Below are positions 30,669-39,863 of a stretch of DNA of 64,000 bases, one piece after another (position 1 is the first letter of the stretch; each line of letters begins with the position of its first letter). The notes under the pieces are model-generated. The model was not told where the DNA came from, ran no database searches, and saw only the letters and a list, made by a program, of their open reading frames with translations. Made by a program: the position numbers and the translations under genes. Source of the DNA: CAIYYO01 sp049299895 (GTDB lineage Archaea > Altiarchaeota > Altiarchaeia > IMC4 > QMZM01); NCBI GenBank assembly GCA_049299895.1, contig JBAQYF010000004.1, positions 1 to 64,000 on the forward strand. The letters run 5' to 3'.

Positions 30669-31472
30669 TCAGGTTTTATTTTTTTCCTCAAAACATATGA
30701 GCTTTTTCGGGTTCTCACTAAACAGTTTTTCCGCCTTTTCCCCAAGAACCATTCTCGTATAATCCACGGCCTTCTTGATGTCATACCATGGAAAGTCCGT
30801 CCCGAATAGCACACTGTCGATGCCGATCCTTTCGATCAGGCTCTCGTATTCTTTTACGCCTATCTCGCAGCTCATTGCAGTGTCGTAATACGCATTCTTG
30901 CATCCGAGTATCATGTCCAGGTCGTCCCAGGTGTTGTAGCCGCCGAGATGCGCAAGTATTATCTTCATATCCGGGAAGGATTCCAGAACGTTCCTGTAAT
31001 ACTTTGGATGAGAATACAATGGCTTGAACGGTTTAAGCTCGTCGCCCACGTGCGTCAGGAGGACCATGCCGTTCTCCGAAAGCGCCCTGTATATCTCGAA
31101 GCACTCCCTGCTGTCCGGGTAGTATCCTCCGGCGTTGGGCTGCATCTTCACGCCAGGAAAGCCCTTCTCCGCGAGGCTGCATACTGCGTCATACGGGTCC
31201 TCTATTCCGGGATGAATCGCCGCGAAAAATATCAGGTTATTGTGCTTGTTTCTGACAGACTCTGCCCATTCGTTCACGGACGTTACGTGCCTGGGCTGGT
31301 TTGCGACCGGCTGCACCACTGCGTAGTCCACTCCCGCAATACGCATGCTCTCAACAAGTCCCGCAAGGGTCCCGGAGTTGTCCACCCGGTTACCGTATCT
31401 CCTCGATATTGCTGCGGCAACTTTGGGCCAGACGTCGTCCGGATAACAGTGGGCATGGAAGTCGATTAACAT
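30669..31472 (-). CDS. Amidohydrolase_2 family metal-dependent hydrolase
   Basis: 267 residues, a TIM-barrel of the ACMSD/uronate-isomerase type. MLIDFHAHCYPDD has the HxH metal ligands (residues 6-8), VLLTHVGD and IILAHLGG give the next histidines, and SVLFGTDFPWYDI supplies the catalytic aspartate. These enzymes hydrolyse C-N or decarboxylate C-C bonds; the substrate cannot be read from context. No signal peptide. Complete and of typical length. Confidence 0.85.
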   Translation of the reverse strand: MLIDFHAHCYPDDVWPKVAAAISRRYGNRVDNSGTLAGLVESMRIAGVDYAVVQPVANQPRHVTSVNEWAESVRNKHNNLIFFAAIHPGIEDPYDAVCSLAEKGFPGVKMQPNAGGYYPDSRECFEIYRALSENGMVLLTHVGDELKPFKPLYSHPKYYRNVLESFPDMKIILAHLGGYNTWDDLDMILGCKNAYYDTAMSCEIGVKEYESLIERIGIDSVLFGTDFPWYDIKKAVDYTRMVLGEKAEKLFSENPKKLICFEEKNKT

Positions 31473-31583
31473 CTTGTCAAAAAAATACAGGTTAAAAGAA
31501 TGTAGTGAGGAGACAGATAAATAATAAAAAAGAAAAAAAACAAACCGTTACGATAAAGTGATAATGATAATCAACAATGATTC

Positions 31584-31754
31584 TCAGTATCTTCTCGGTG
31601 GTCTGTGCTTCTGGTAGCAGTCCCTGCAGTATACAGGCCTGTCACCCGACGGCTTAAAGGGTACTTCGGTTTCCTTGCCACAATCGGAGCAAGTCACTTT
31701 GTGCATTTCCTTGTCGCCACCAAAACTCCTCTTGGAGGAGTCGCCATATGCCAT
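31584..31754 (-). CDS. Small zinc-ribbon protein (CxxC...CxxC)
   Basis: 56 residues, too short for many ORF callers. MAYGDSSKRSFGGDKEMHKV is followed by TCSDCGKETEVPFKPSGDRP and VYCRDCYQKHRPPRRY: two CxxC pairs separated by about 17 residues, the widespread small archaeal and bacterial CxxC-x17-CxxC zinc protein. The start is preceded by AT-rich sequence typical of a leaderless promoter (GTATAAGAAA on the minus strand). The family is probably nucleic-acid associated, function not established. Confidence 0.82.
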   Translation of the reverse strand: MAYGDSSKRSFGGDKEMHKVTCSDCGKETEVPFKPSGDRPVYCRDCYQKHRPPRRY

Positions 31755-31878
31755 TTTCTTATACCTCGTTTACGTTATATCGCGGACACCGATTAAAGCA
31801 TCCGCTTAGAATTAATTCAGATTATATGCTTAAAAGCGGCGAAAACAGGTTAATAGCCCGAAAAGAGGCCATAAGACA

Positions 31879-32706
31879 TCATAAGGAGGGCTTGGCGTTT
31901 GCCCCGGACCATTGGCCCCTGAGGTAAAGGAAACCGGCCAGCGCAAAGACAAAAAGCACCCCCTCGGCAGCCATAACGCCGTATATCTGCCCGATAAACA
32001 CGGCCAGGGCATCCGTAGCAGAATGCCACAGAACCGCAAGAACGAGGAACACGTTGCGCTTTTCCACTACCGCCGACAACACCATGACAGACCAGGTTAT
32101 ATGCAAGGTAACGGCAAAGATCCGTTCAGCCATCCCGGGCAGAATATCCCAGGGCGTAAGAGCCATGAGATCAGTTATCTCCCTATCGATCTCGGCAGCT
32201 TTTTCGGACGTGAGCGTCCCGTTCATGGACACGTTCAGCTCCCTCACCTGTTCATCCGTAAGGGGCGCAGCATACATGTATGAGAACGAGGCCAGCAGGA
32301 TCAGGAGCCCTATTATCATGCTCTCGACGCCGCCCCATCCAGCGCCGAACAACACGCCGTTCCTGACGGAAAGATCTATCCTGTTCCTTATGAAGAACCT
32401 GCCGTAGACTATGAAACGCCCGAGCTCTTCGAAGAGACCTGCAAGAAGCCCAAGGATAATGGCATAGGCCGCTACAGCCATTGTATGATCCGGGAAAAAC
32501 CTGCCGACATAATCCGTCATCGGCTGCTGCATCACGAGCACGAGAGGGGTGTGTATAAGCTGCACCAGGATGAAGAACAGAACACCCAGGGCGCAGACCT
32601 TCCAGGAGAGCTTGTATTTTTTTATCAAAAAGTACCCGAGAGCGAGCGGGAATACTATTTCCACAAAGGAGACAAATAAGAAGGTTAGAAGAACGATTGA
32701 GTCCAT
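31879..32706 (-). CDS. YhfC-family intramembrane metalloprotease
   Basis: 275 residues with about eight membrane segments. The ABI/CAAX-like signature is GLLAGLFEELGRFIVY (EE pair near residue 98), followed by GAGWGGVESMIIG and histidines in HITWS and LWHSATDA that would complete a zinc site. YhfC proteins are predicted membrane metalloproteases of the PrsW-related group. Isolated, divergent from iorA. The sequence is complete. Confidence 0.78.
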   Translation of the reverse strand: MDSIVLLTFLFVSFVEIVFPLALGYFLIKKYKLSWKVCALGVLFFILVQLIHTPLVLVMQQPMTDYVGRFFPDHTMAVAAYAIILGLLAGLFEELGRFIVYGRFFIRNRIDLSVRNGVLFGAGWGGVESMIIGLLILLASFSYMYAAPLTDEQVRELNVSMNGTLTSEKAAEIDREITDLMALTPWDILPGMAERIFAVTLHITWSVMVLSAVVEKRNVFLVLAVLWHSATDALAVFIGQIYGVMAAEGVLFVFALAGFLYLRGQWSGANAKPSL

Positions 32707-32780
32707 GGGATTTATTAAGAAACGCAGATTATAAACCGGGATCTGTCATTTATTTCCCCAGACCTATACTTTATTCTAAG

Positions 32781-34529
32781 ATGAGCGCTCGCAAACTACT
32801 TTTAGGGAACGAAGCCATCGCCGAAGCGGTCCTCGCATCGGGCGCGGGCGTCGCAGCCGCGTACCCGGGTACCCCTTCCACGGAAATAATGGAGCATCTC
32901 TCTTCGGTTTCACACGGGAATTTCCACGCCGAATGGAGCGTGAACGAGAAGGTCGCGCTGGAAACATGCGCAGGCGCTTCATATTCCGGGGTCAGGAGCC
33001 TGTGCGCTATGAAGCACGTCGGCCTGAACGTCGCAATGGACCCATTTATGACGCTCGCATACACCGGCATAACCGGCGGCCTGCTGCTGATCGTTGCGGA
33101 CGATCCCGGCATGCATTCCTCCCAGAACGAGCAGGATTCGCGTCATCTTGTAGGGGCGGCAAAACTCATGTGCTTTGAACCTGCAAGCAGCCAGGAAGCG
33201 CACGACATGGTCCTGGAAGCATACGCCCTTTCTGAGAAACTGGAACTCCCAATGGTCATGCGTACAATGACAAGAGTCGCCCATACGGCAACCCCAGTAG
33301 TTCTAAAAGAGCATAAAAGCCATACGCCTACCACATTCATAAAGAACTCCCAGAAATATGTTATGGTGCCCGCGTTCGCGAAACAGCGCCACAAGTGGCT
33401 TTTGGAGAAGCAAAAGGAGATAGCAGAATACGTCGAAGCGAGTTCCTTTAATTCTCTGGAGATGAAAGGAAACGAAGAAACTGGGATCGTTGCCTGCGGC
33501 TCCGCATATAACCTGGCTCGCGAGTTCTCAAAGGGATGCGCCATACTCAAATGCGGCACCTGGCCCATCCCGGAAAAGAAGCTTGCACTCCTCGCATCCA
33601 AAGTAAAGAGAATAATAGTCCTCGAAGAAGGCGACCCCATCGTCGAAAAGATGGTCCGCTGCATGCACAAGAATGTTCGGGGAAAGCTCACAGGAGACCT
33701 GCCTCTGGACGGCGAACTGCTGCCGGAATACGCGATGAAGGCGCTCAACGTCCCGGAAAAGCACCTGAGAAAAATCGGCGTACATCTGCCCCCGCGACCG
33801 CCCATGCTCTGCCCGGGCTGCCCGCACAGGGCGACATACCACGTCCTAAAACAGAAAGGAAGAGACGTCGTATGCGGAGACATCGGCTGTTATACCCTGG
33901 GCGTGCAGAAGCCGCTCGGAGTACTAGACACTTGCCTTTGCATGGGCGCATCCATCAACAAGGCCGCAGGGATGTACTATGCAGGGAACAAAAAGGTCTA
34001 CGCAGTTATCGGCGAATCGACGTTCATCCATTCGGGCATCACGGGCCTGATGAATTCAGTATACAACGGCACAGAATTCATACTGGTAATATTCGACAAT
34101 CACAACACGGCGATGACGGGCCACCAGCCGACCCCCCTGACGGGCCTGCGGGCCGACGGCTCCATAGGAAAGGCCATGAACCTGGAGAAGATATGCGAAG
34201 CATGCGGCGTAGAATACGTGAGACGCTACGACCCCAAGAACCTCGCGGACGTAAAAGACGCATTCAGGGAGGCCGAAGAAAAAACCGGCGTCCGGGTGCT
34301 GATAGCAGACAGCCCGTGCATCATGTACAAGAACGCGCCGAGGGGTCCGCCTCACGCAGTGGACCGGGGCAAATGCATCAAGTGCAAGGCATGTCTGCAG
34401 CTTGGGTGCCCGGCGATCATGGAAGAAACAGACGGATCCATCACGATAAAGGAGATCATGTGCACAGGCTGCGCATTATGCGCGCAGGTGTGCCCGAAGA
34501 AAGCTATTCGCGCAAAAGAGAAAAAATGA
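32781..34529 (+). CDS. iorA: Indolepyruvate:ferredoxin oxidoreductase, alpha subunit
   Basis: 582 residues. Together with IorB it converts arylpyruvates to aryl-acetyl-CoA using thiamine diphosphate and ferredoxin, or runs backwards as a reductive carboxylase. AAYPGTPSTEIMEHL near the start is the pyrimidine-binding domain; GDIGCYTLGVQKPLG and the following MGASINKAAG mark the TPP domain (near residue 370); two [4Fe-4S] motifs, CIKCKACLQLGCP and CTGCALCAQVCP, close the protein. ATG 32781 replaces the longer TTG frame and suits a leaderless start. The stop overlaps iorB (ATGA). Confidence 0.95.
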   Translation: MSARKLLLGNEAIAEAVLASGAGVAAAYPGTPSTEIMEHLSSVSHGNFHAEWSVNEKVALETCAGASYSGVRSLCAMKHVGLNVAMDPFMTLAYTGITGGLLLIVADDPGMHSSQNEQDSRHLVGAAKLMCFEPASSQEAHDMVLEAYALSEKLELPMVMRTMTRVAHTATPVVLKEHKSHTPTTFIKNSQKYVMVPAFAKQRHKWLLEKQKEIAEYVEASSFNSLEMKGNEETGIVACGSAYNLAREFSKGCAILKCGTWPIPEKKLALLASKVKRIIVLEEGDPIVEKMVRCMHKNVRGKLTGDLPLDGELLPEYAMKALNVPEKHLRKIGVHLPPRPPMLCPGCPHRATYHVLKQKGRDVVCGDIGCYTLGVQKPLGVLDTCLCMGASINKAAGMYYAGNKKVYAVIGESTFIHSGITGLMNSVYNGTEFILVIFDNHNTAMTGHQPTPLTGLRADGSIGKAMNLEKICEACGVEYVRRYDPKNLADVKDAFREAEEKTGVRVLIADSPCIMYKNAPRGPPHAVDRGKCIKCKACLQLGCPAIMEETDGSITIKEIMCTGCALCAQVCPKKAIRAKEKK

Positions 34530-35074
34530 AATGCGACGTCATCATAGTAGGGGTTGGGGGCCAGGGGATCCTTGTAACATCAAACGTCATCTCGCAGGCA
34601 GCGCTCGACAGCGGCTTAGACGTGAAGAAATCCGAGACCCACGGAATGGCCCAGAGAGGTGGAAGCGTAGTCACGCACGTAAGGATCGGCGAGCGCGTCG
34701 ACGGCGTATTGATACCTAAAGGGGAAGCGGACATCCTTATTGCATCCGAACCGGTAGAAGGCCTCCGTTATATGGATTATCTTAGGAAAGACGGCATCGC
34801 GATCGTCAATTCCGAACCGATAAAAGTCCCGGGCTATCCGATAATGGAAGCGGTAAGGGACGAACTCACAAAACAGGGGGCGATCATTATCGATGCCATG
34901 GACCTTGCTGCGAAAGCAGGCCACCCGCTCACGCAGAGCATCGTACTCGTGGGCGCTGCGTCAAAGTACCTCCCGATGAAAGAGGAAGCAATCAAAGAAG
35001 CGATCAAAAAAGTCGTCGCAAAGAAGATAGACGAAAACCTTAAAGCGTTCGAACTGGGGAGAGGCTCCAAATGA
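34526..35074 (+). CDS. iorB: Indolepyruvate:ferredoxin oxidoreductase, beta subunit
   Basis: 182 residues, the gamma-type domain that completes IorA. IIVGVGGQGILVTSNVISQA is the family opening and ETHGMAQRGGSVVTHVR the conserved subunit-interface motif. It begins four bases before the iorA stop ends and itself overlaps the aminotransferase (ATGA), so IorA, IorB and the aminotransferase are translated as one unit. Complete. Confidence 0.95.
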   Translation: MKCDVIIVGVGGQGILVTSNVISQAALDSGLDVKKSETHGMAQRGGSVVTHVRIGERVDGVLIPKGEADILIASEPVEGLRYMDYLRKDGIAIVNSEPIKVPGYPIMEAVRDELTKQGAIIIDAMDLAAKAGHPLTQSIVLVGAASKYLPMKEEAIKEAIKKVVAKKIDENLKAFELGRGSK

Positions 35075-36105
35075 AACCGACAGACTACTTAAACGAATGG
35101 GTTAACAGGATAACGCCCTACGCTCCGGGCAAAACGATCGACGGAACTACGAAACTTGCAAGCAACGAGAATTCCTACGGCCCAAGCCCCAAGGTGATAG
35201 CGGGCCTAAGGGAGTATGTTCCCCAGGTATTCCGATACCCGCACAAGAACCTGCACGTGAAAGAAGCGATCGCTGATTACTGCCGGGTGAAGCCGGAGAA
35301 CGTGGTCATAAGCAACGGCTCCGACGAGATGGTCGAACTGTTAATAAAAGCATTCAAGGGACCTGTTGCCAGCCATTATCCGTCGTTCGTTTCATACGGG
35401 ATATACTCGCAGATACTCAACAGGGAATACATGAGTTCCGCTCTTAACCCTGATTTTTCCTTCAACGCGCAGAAATACATAAAAGAGACCTGGAAGGCTA
35501 ACCTGTTGTTCCTGTGCTCGCCCAACAATCCCACCGGGACCGTGATCGACATAAGGGACATAGAGGAGATAGCGCAGACAGGCAAGATAGTCGCCGTGGA
35601 CGAAGCATATTTCGAGTACCACGGGACGACCGCAAAGAACCTCCTCCTCAATTACCCGAACGTGATAATCATGCGCACCATGGCAAAAGCCTTCGGCCTC
35701 GCAGGAATGCGCATAGGATACGCCCTGGCAGACCCGGAGATAGCGGAAGCAATCAAAAAGGTGCGCGGGCCCTTCACGGTCAATTACCTCGCACAGGAAG
35801 CGACGATACTCGCGCTGAAAGACACGGACTACATGAAGAAGATAGTCAACCGCGTGATAACGGACAGGAATGCGATATCAAAGAGATTGGCCGAAAAGTA
35901 CAGGGTGATTCCTTCGAACGCAAACTTCATACTCGCGGACGTAACCCCGCTGACCTCAAGGGAGTTCTTCGAAAAGATGCTTGAGCAGAAAATCGTCGTC
36001 AGGCCGCAGCCCCCGTTCCACGGATTCCCTGGCAACTGGGTCCGGATAACAGTAGGAACAACGGAGGAGAATTACAAGTTGCTGGACGCTATCTCGAAGA
36101 TGTGA
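35071..36105 (+). CDS. hisC: HisC-like PLP aminotransferase, probably aromatic
   Basis: 344 residues, fold type I, HisC/Cobc branch. KLASNENSYGPSPKV is the substrate-arm motif, FLCSPNNPTGTV and VDEAYFEYHG the PLP-contact motifs, and RTMAKAFGLAGMRIGY holds the Schiff-base lysine. The family covers histidinol phosphate and aromatic aminotransferases. Its place directly behind iorAB favours transamination of arylpyruvates (Phe, Tyr, Trp) here, though a HisC role is not excluded. The last 68 bp are repeated at 39830-39897 after the ATPase pair, so the gene end serves as an insertion site. Confidence 0.88.
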   Translation: MKPTDYLNEWVNRITPYAPGKTIDGTTKLASNENSYGPSPKVIAGLREYVPQVFRYPHKNLHVKEAIADYCRVKPENVVISNGSDEMVELLIKAFKGPVASHYPSFVSYGIYSQILNREYMSSALNPDFSFNAQKYIKETWKANLLFLCSPNNPTGTVIDIRDIEEIAQTGKIVAVDEAYFEYHGTTAKNLLLNYPNVIIMRTMAKAFGLAGMRIGYALADPEIAEAIKKVRGPFTVNYLAQEATILALKDTDYMKKIVNRVITDRNAISKRLAEKYRVIPSNANFILADVTPLTSREFFEKMLEQKIVVRPQPPFHGFPGNWVRITVGTTEENYKLLDAISKM

Positions 36106-36150
36106 ATGGTTATTTATCCTCCCGTTTATCAAGCCCTCTATTTTTATACT

Positions 36151-36188
36151 TGTATAACAAAATAGTTATATAACATTTTTGTTATACA
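36151..36188 (+). promoter_or_regulatory. Promoter with 12-bp inverted repeats around a TATA box
   Basis: Perfect arms TGTATAACAAAA (36151-36162) and TTTTGTTATACA (36177-36188) flank GTTATATAAC (36165-36174), itself a palindrome and a good TATA box 25 nt above the ATG at 36193. Three TATAAC-type half sites thus cover the whole core promoter. A dimeric repressor binding here would shut off the ATPase pair completely, consistent with tight control. Confidence 0.7.
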
Positions 36189-36192
36189 TAAA

Positions 36193-37395
36193 ATGGACAT
36201 AAATATCGTGGTTGGACCTCCTGCAAGGAAAGATGATTTCTATGATCGTAAAGTCTTTATTGAGACAATCTGGAAAAGGTTAGTAAAGGGCAACATCTTA
36301 ATTGCTGCACCACGCAGAACAGGGAAAACAAGCGTGATGTTACGCTTACGGGATGAGCCTGAAGAAGGTTTCGATGTATTTTTCATGGATGTAGAATGGA
36401 TAAAAACACCCTCAGAATTTATCGCTGAAATAGCTACGGAACTATTAAAGAAAGACAAGCAGAAGGCATTAATAAAATCCGCTAAAGGGGCACCAAAAGG
36501 GATAGTCAATACATTAAAAAAGTACGTAGACGAACTCCAGTTCGCAGAATTCAAGCTAAAGCTGGCAAAAGATTTCTCAGAAAATTGGGAGGAAAAAGGT
36601 AGAGAGCTTATTTCTCTGGCGGTGAACTCGGAAAATAAAATAGTATTTCTAGTGGACGAGTTCCCCCTGATGATGGATAATATGATAGAACATGACTCCA
36701 CAGAAGCAAAAAAATTTCTTAACTGGTTCAGAGCACTTAGACAAACAGAAGAGAAAGACAACTTACGATTCGTAATAGGCGGGTCGATAGGAACGGAAAG
36801 AATCCTCAAAAAAATAGGTGCAACCGCAACGATAAATGACCTTGAGAGAGTCCAACTCCACCCCTTCAGCGAAATTGAAGCCAGGGGCTTCCTTAAGGAA
36901 TTAATGAGATCAGAAAAAATAAAGCCGAGCAAACAGGTTCTTGATAGAATAATAGAGACCAGCGGAGTCCATGTACCCTACTTTTTGCAGGTACTTGTCT
37001 CAGAGATAGTAAAAGAAAAACGGGATTATAGCAAAGTATCTCTGACACCTGAATTAGTCGAAAAGGTGTATAATGAAAGAGTATTAGGAGTAGAATGCAG
37101 GACGTATTTCGAGCATTACTATGAACGGCTCAAAAAATATTATAGCCCTAAAGAGGAGAAAGCAGCAAAAGAAATTCTCAAAGCAGCATCCAAGGAAGAA
37201 AACGTAAGGAAGAAGACTTTGTATGCCATTTATCTGAAAGCTACGTCTGAATCGGATGATCCAGATGGATTCATAAGCCTCATGAACGACTTGGAAAATG
37301 AATTCTACCTAAGTCACATCCAGGATGACCAATACTGCTTTAGCTCGAAGATATTAAAAGATTGGTGGATAAGGCACTATGCAATAGTTGAATAA
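36193..37395 (+). CDS. Archaeal-type P-loop ATPase (first of the inserted pair)
   Basis: 400 residues. Walker A IAAPRRTGKTSVM is near residue 38, Walker B KIVFLVDEFPLMMDN near 155, a sensor-like RFVIGGSIGTERIL near 195, then a helical lid and a C-terminal region that may be a winged helix (residues ~330-400). The R-R-x-x-K-T form of Walker A and the overall order match the STAND/AAA class called archaeal ATPase (PF01637-like). Such proteins are signalling or defence ATPases. The gene is AT-rich compared with its neighbours and starts right behind a strong symmetric promoter. The next gene begins 4 nt after its stop. No effector nuclease domain is visible. Confidence 0.8.
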   Translation: MDINIVVGPPARKDDFYDRKVFIETIWKRLVKGNILIAAPRRTGKTSVMLRLRDEPEEGFDVFFMDVEWIKTPSEFIAEIATELLKKDKQKALIKSAKGAPKGIVNTLKKYVDELQFAEFKLKLAKDFSENWEEKGRELISLAVNSENKIVFLVDEFPLMMDNMIEHDSTEAKKFLNWFRALRQTEEKDNLRFVIGGSIGTERILKKIGATATINDLERVQLHPFSEIEARGFLKELMRSEKIKPSKQVLDRIIETSGVHVPYFLQVLVSEIVKEKRDYSKVSLTPELVEKVYNERVLGVECRTYFEHYYERLKKYYSPKEEKAAKEILKAASKEENVRKKTLYAIYLKATSESDDPDGFISLMNDLENEFYLSHIQDDQYCFSSKILKDWWIRHYAIVE

Positions 37396-37399
37396 AAAA

Positions 37400-39841
37400 A
37401 TGGTCTACAAGTTCAACCCAACACTAGAGAATCCAGAAGAACTAAAAGCCACATTAGTTGCAAGGGGGCCATTAATCGAAGATCTCATTAAAAAAATAAA
37501 ATCATCTTCAAAAGGGAATAGTATTAAACACATTATACTCATTGGCCCGAGAGGTAGCGGTAAAACACTAATAAGTCTGGTTATATATTATAAAATAAAA
37601 GAAGACCGCAACCTTAAGAAACATTGGATCCCGATAAGATTTTCAGAGGAGGAATATTCAATAAGCAACATATCAGATTTTTTCTTTAGAATACTTGAGG
37701 AATTATTAAAAGAGGAATATTCCGAAGAACTAAGCCAGTTAATCAATAATCTCAAATTCAACAAAGATGATAAAACAATTATAGAATCAACACTATCATT
37801 TATAAGAGCAATAAACAAAAGAGAACAGAAAAGAATTTTGCTTTTTGTCGAAAACATCAATATGCTTTTCAGTCAGATAAGCGATCGAAAAGAGCTTGGT
37901 AGATTAAGGGAAGTTTTGATGAAAGAAGACTTATTTATGATATTTGGTACAGCAACAACAATATTCAACGAAATAATCAACTATGAAGAGCCATTCTATG
38001 AATTTTTTGAAATAGAACGTATTCCAAAATTGACAGGAAATCAAGCAGTAGAGTTATTCATTAAACGGGCAGAGTATGAAAAAACCGAAAAAAGTGAGGA
38101 TATTCTTCAAAAAATAAATCTTTACATACCCAGAATAAAAACTATTTGCGACTTAACAGGAGGAAATCCACGTATGCTATTGTCGTTCTACGAAATAATC
38201 AATGAAGGGGATTTAGTAAAAATTGAAACTGATTTTGAAAAGCTTCTTGATGAAGTTACTCCATATTATCAAGCACGCATAGAAATACTCCCATCCCAGC
38301 AACGAAAAATATTTGACGTATTAGCCCTCATGAGCACCTCAGCTACGCCGACAGAAATAGCAAATACTGCACGGATAGATAGAAGCACAGTTATAACCCA
38401 ATTGAAAAGACTTGGAGGTATGGGTTATGTAGAACATACAAAACAAGAGAGAAGGAGAATAGTGTTATATGACCTAACAGATCGAATTTTTAGGGTATGG
38501 CGTGAAATGCGAACAACGAGGGGGCGAACAAGAATTGGATTCTTGGTCGAATTAATAAAAGCATGGTATACCACAGAAGAATTAGGTAAGGAGTTTACCC
38601 GGCTTAACCTACAATGCAAAGATTTTTTAAGGAAAGGTGATATCAAAGAAATTAATTCGCTATTAACCCATATGGGATATTTACAAGAAGCATCTCCTTA
38701 TGGTCAAAAACTAAGTATCCAAATAGAGCGAATACATACATTTATTGAAATTGGAGATAGTCAAAACGCCCAAAAAGAAATAAATGAGTTTAATGATTAT
38801 TTTTGCAGAACTGAAACTGATGTCAACTTGAGAGAGATACCAATTGCAATCTCGGTGTATTTTAATGCGAGCCTTGCATTGGTAATGCAAAATAATGATA
38901 GGAGTACAGAAGTTTTGAAGGATTTAGATGAGTATAGTGAAAAGTTTGAAAAATCAACAGTACATCCTAAAAAGATAAAAGATTTAATTGTTCCATTGCT
39001 TGGTCTGTACAAAGGAAAACTATTGATTTCAATGGGCAGAAATAATGAAGCATTGAAATTTGGTAAAGAATTAAAGATTAAGGGATATGCGAATTCAGAT
39101 ATTTTAGAATTCATCAGTTACGCTCAAATATATCTAAATCAGTATCATGAAGCATTGGATACTATTGATGCAGGACTTGTTTTAAGTCCAGAAAATTTAA
39201 TTATGTGGTATGAAAAATCCGTTGTTTATAGGTTATTGAATAAACCAAAAAAAGCATTAGATTGTATCAATAAAGCAATTCAAATAGACCCTGAAAATAA
39301 ATTTTATTTGTATAGCAGAGCAGTTATTTATTTAGAGTTGGAAGAGTATTCTAAATCTATGAATGACGGCTATGAGGCCTTGAGATATCTAGAAAATTTC
39401 GTTAACACAAAATTGGAGAATAAATCTAGTAGAGATTTAAACGCTGAAAGGGAGCTAATTTTGAATACTACTTTTCTCTTGGCCATCAATAACTCGGCAA
39501 CTGGAGAAGAAAAGAAGCGTCAAGAACTTTTAGTAAGGGCACTATCTACAAACATAAATGATGAGAAACTAAAAAATTATTTAATCAGATTCTTAAAGAG
39601 TCTATTAAAGCTCCATCAGATAAATTTTTTAAAAGAATCACTTAACATAGTTGATAAAATGAAGGGAGATGAATATACTCAATTAGTACTACCATTCAGA
39701 AAAGCTATCGAATACATAGAAACAAATAATACAGAGATATTGGACAGGTTACATCCAGAAGAAAGAGAATTCGTTGAGAAACTTATTGAAGAAACAAAAA
39801 AGAGAGACCAAGTGAAATCACAGGTAACCGGGTCCGGATAA
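37400..39841 (+). CDS. STAND-like ATPase with wHTH and TPR repeats (second of the pair)
   Basis: 813 residues from ATG 37400 (a TTG at 37388 is possible). Walker A LIGPRGSGKTLISL is near residue 50, Walker B RILLFVENINMLF near 150; next SATPTEIANTARIDRSTVIT and VEHTKQERRRIVLYDLTDRIF form a winged helix (about 310-370); the rest (about 430-790) is a chain of TPR-like helices, for example LIMWYEKSVVYRLLNKPKKA and NKFYLYSRAVIYLELEEY. This is the sensor-NTPase-TPR layout of STAND proteins used in phage sensing and signalling. The final residues TGSG and the stop lie in the right direct repeat. Strong AT bias and insertion at hisC argue for transfer. Confidence 0.82.
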   Translation: MVYKFNPTLENPEELKATLVARGPLIEDLIKKIKSSSKGNSIKHIILIGPRGSGKTLISLVIYYKIKEDRNLKKHWIPIRFSEEEYSISNISDFFFRILEELLKEEYSEELSQLINNLKFNKDDKTIIESTLSFIRAINKREQKRILLFVENINMLFSQISDRKELGRLREVLMKEDLFMIFGTATTIFNEIINYEEPFYEFFEIERIPKLTGNQAVELFIKRAEYEKTEKSEDILQKINLYIPRIKTICDLTGGNPRMLLSFYEIINEGDLVKIETDFEKLLDEVTPYYQARIEILPSQQRKIFDVLALMSTSATPTEIANTARIDRSTVITQLKRLGGMGYVEHTKQERRRIVLYDLTDRIFRVWREMRTTRGRTRIGFLVELIKAWYTTEELGKEFTRLNLQCKDFLRKGDIKEINSLLTHMGYLQEASPYGQKLSIQIERIHTFIEIGDSQNAQKEINEFNDYFCRTETDVNLREIPIAISVYFNASLALVMQNNDRSTEVLKDLDEYSEKFEKSTVHPKKIKDLIVPLLGLYKGKLLISMGRNNEALKFGKELKIKGYANSDILEFISYAQIYLNQYHEALDTIDAGLVLSPENLIMWYEKSVVYRLLNKPKKALDCINKAIQIDPENKFYLYSRAVIYLELEEYSKSMNDGYEALRYLENFVNTKLENKSSRDLNAERELILNTTFLLAINNSATGEEKKRQELLVRALSTNINDEKLKNYLIRFLKSLLKLHQINFLKESLNIVDKMKGDEYTQLVLPFRKAIEYIETNNTEILDRLHPEEREFVEKLIEETKKRDQVKSQVTGSG

Positions 39842-39863
39842 CGGTAGGAACGGCAGAGGAGAA

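Noticed and set aside
33536..34525. Long open frame of about 330 codons inside iorA in another phase, running into iorB
   Set aside because: It is a shadow of GC-rich codon use. The translated sequence is Arg/Gly-rich and low-complexity, and iorA motifs in the true frame are unambiguous; only the iorB part of that frame is real.
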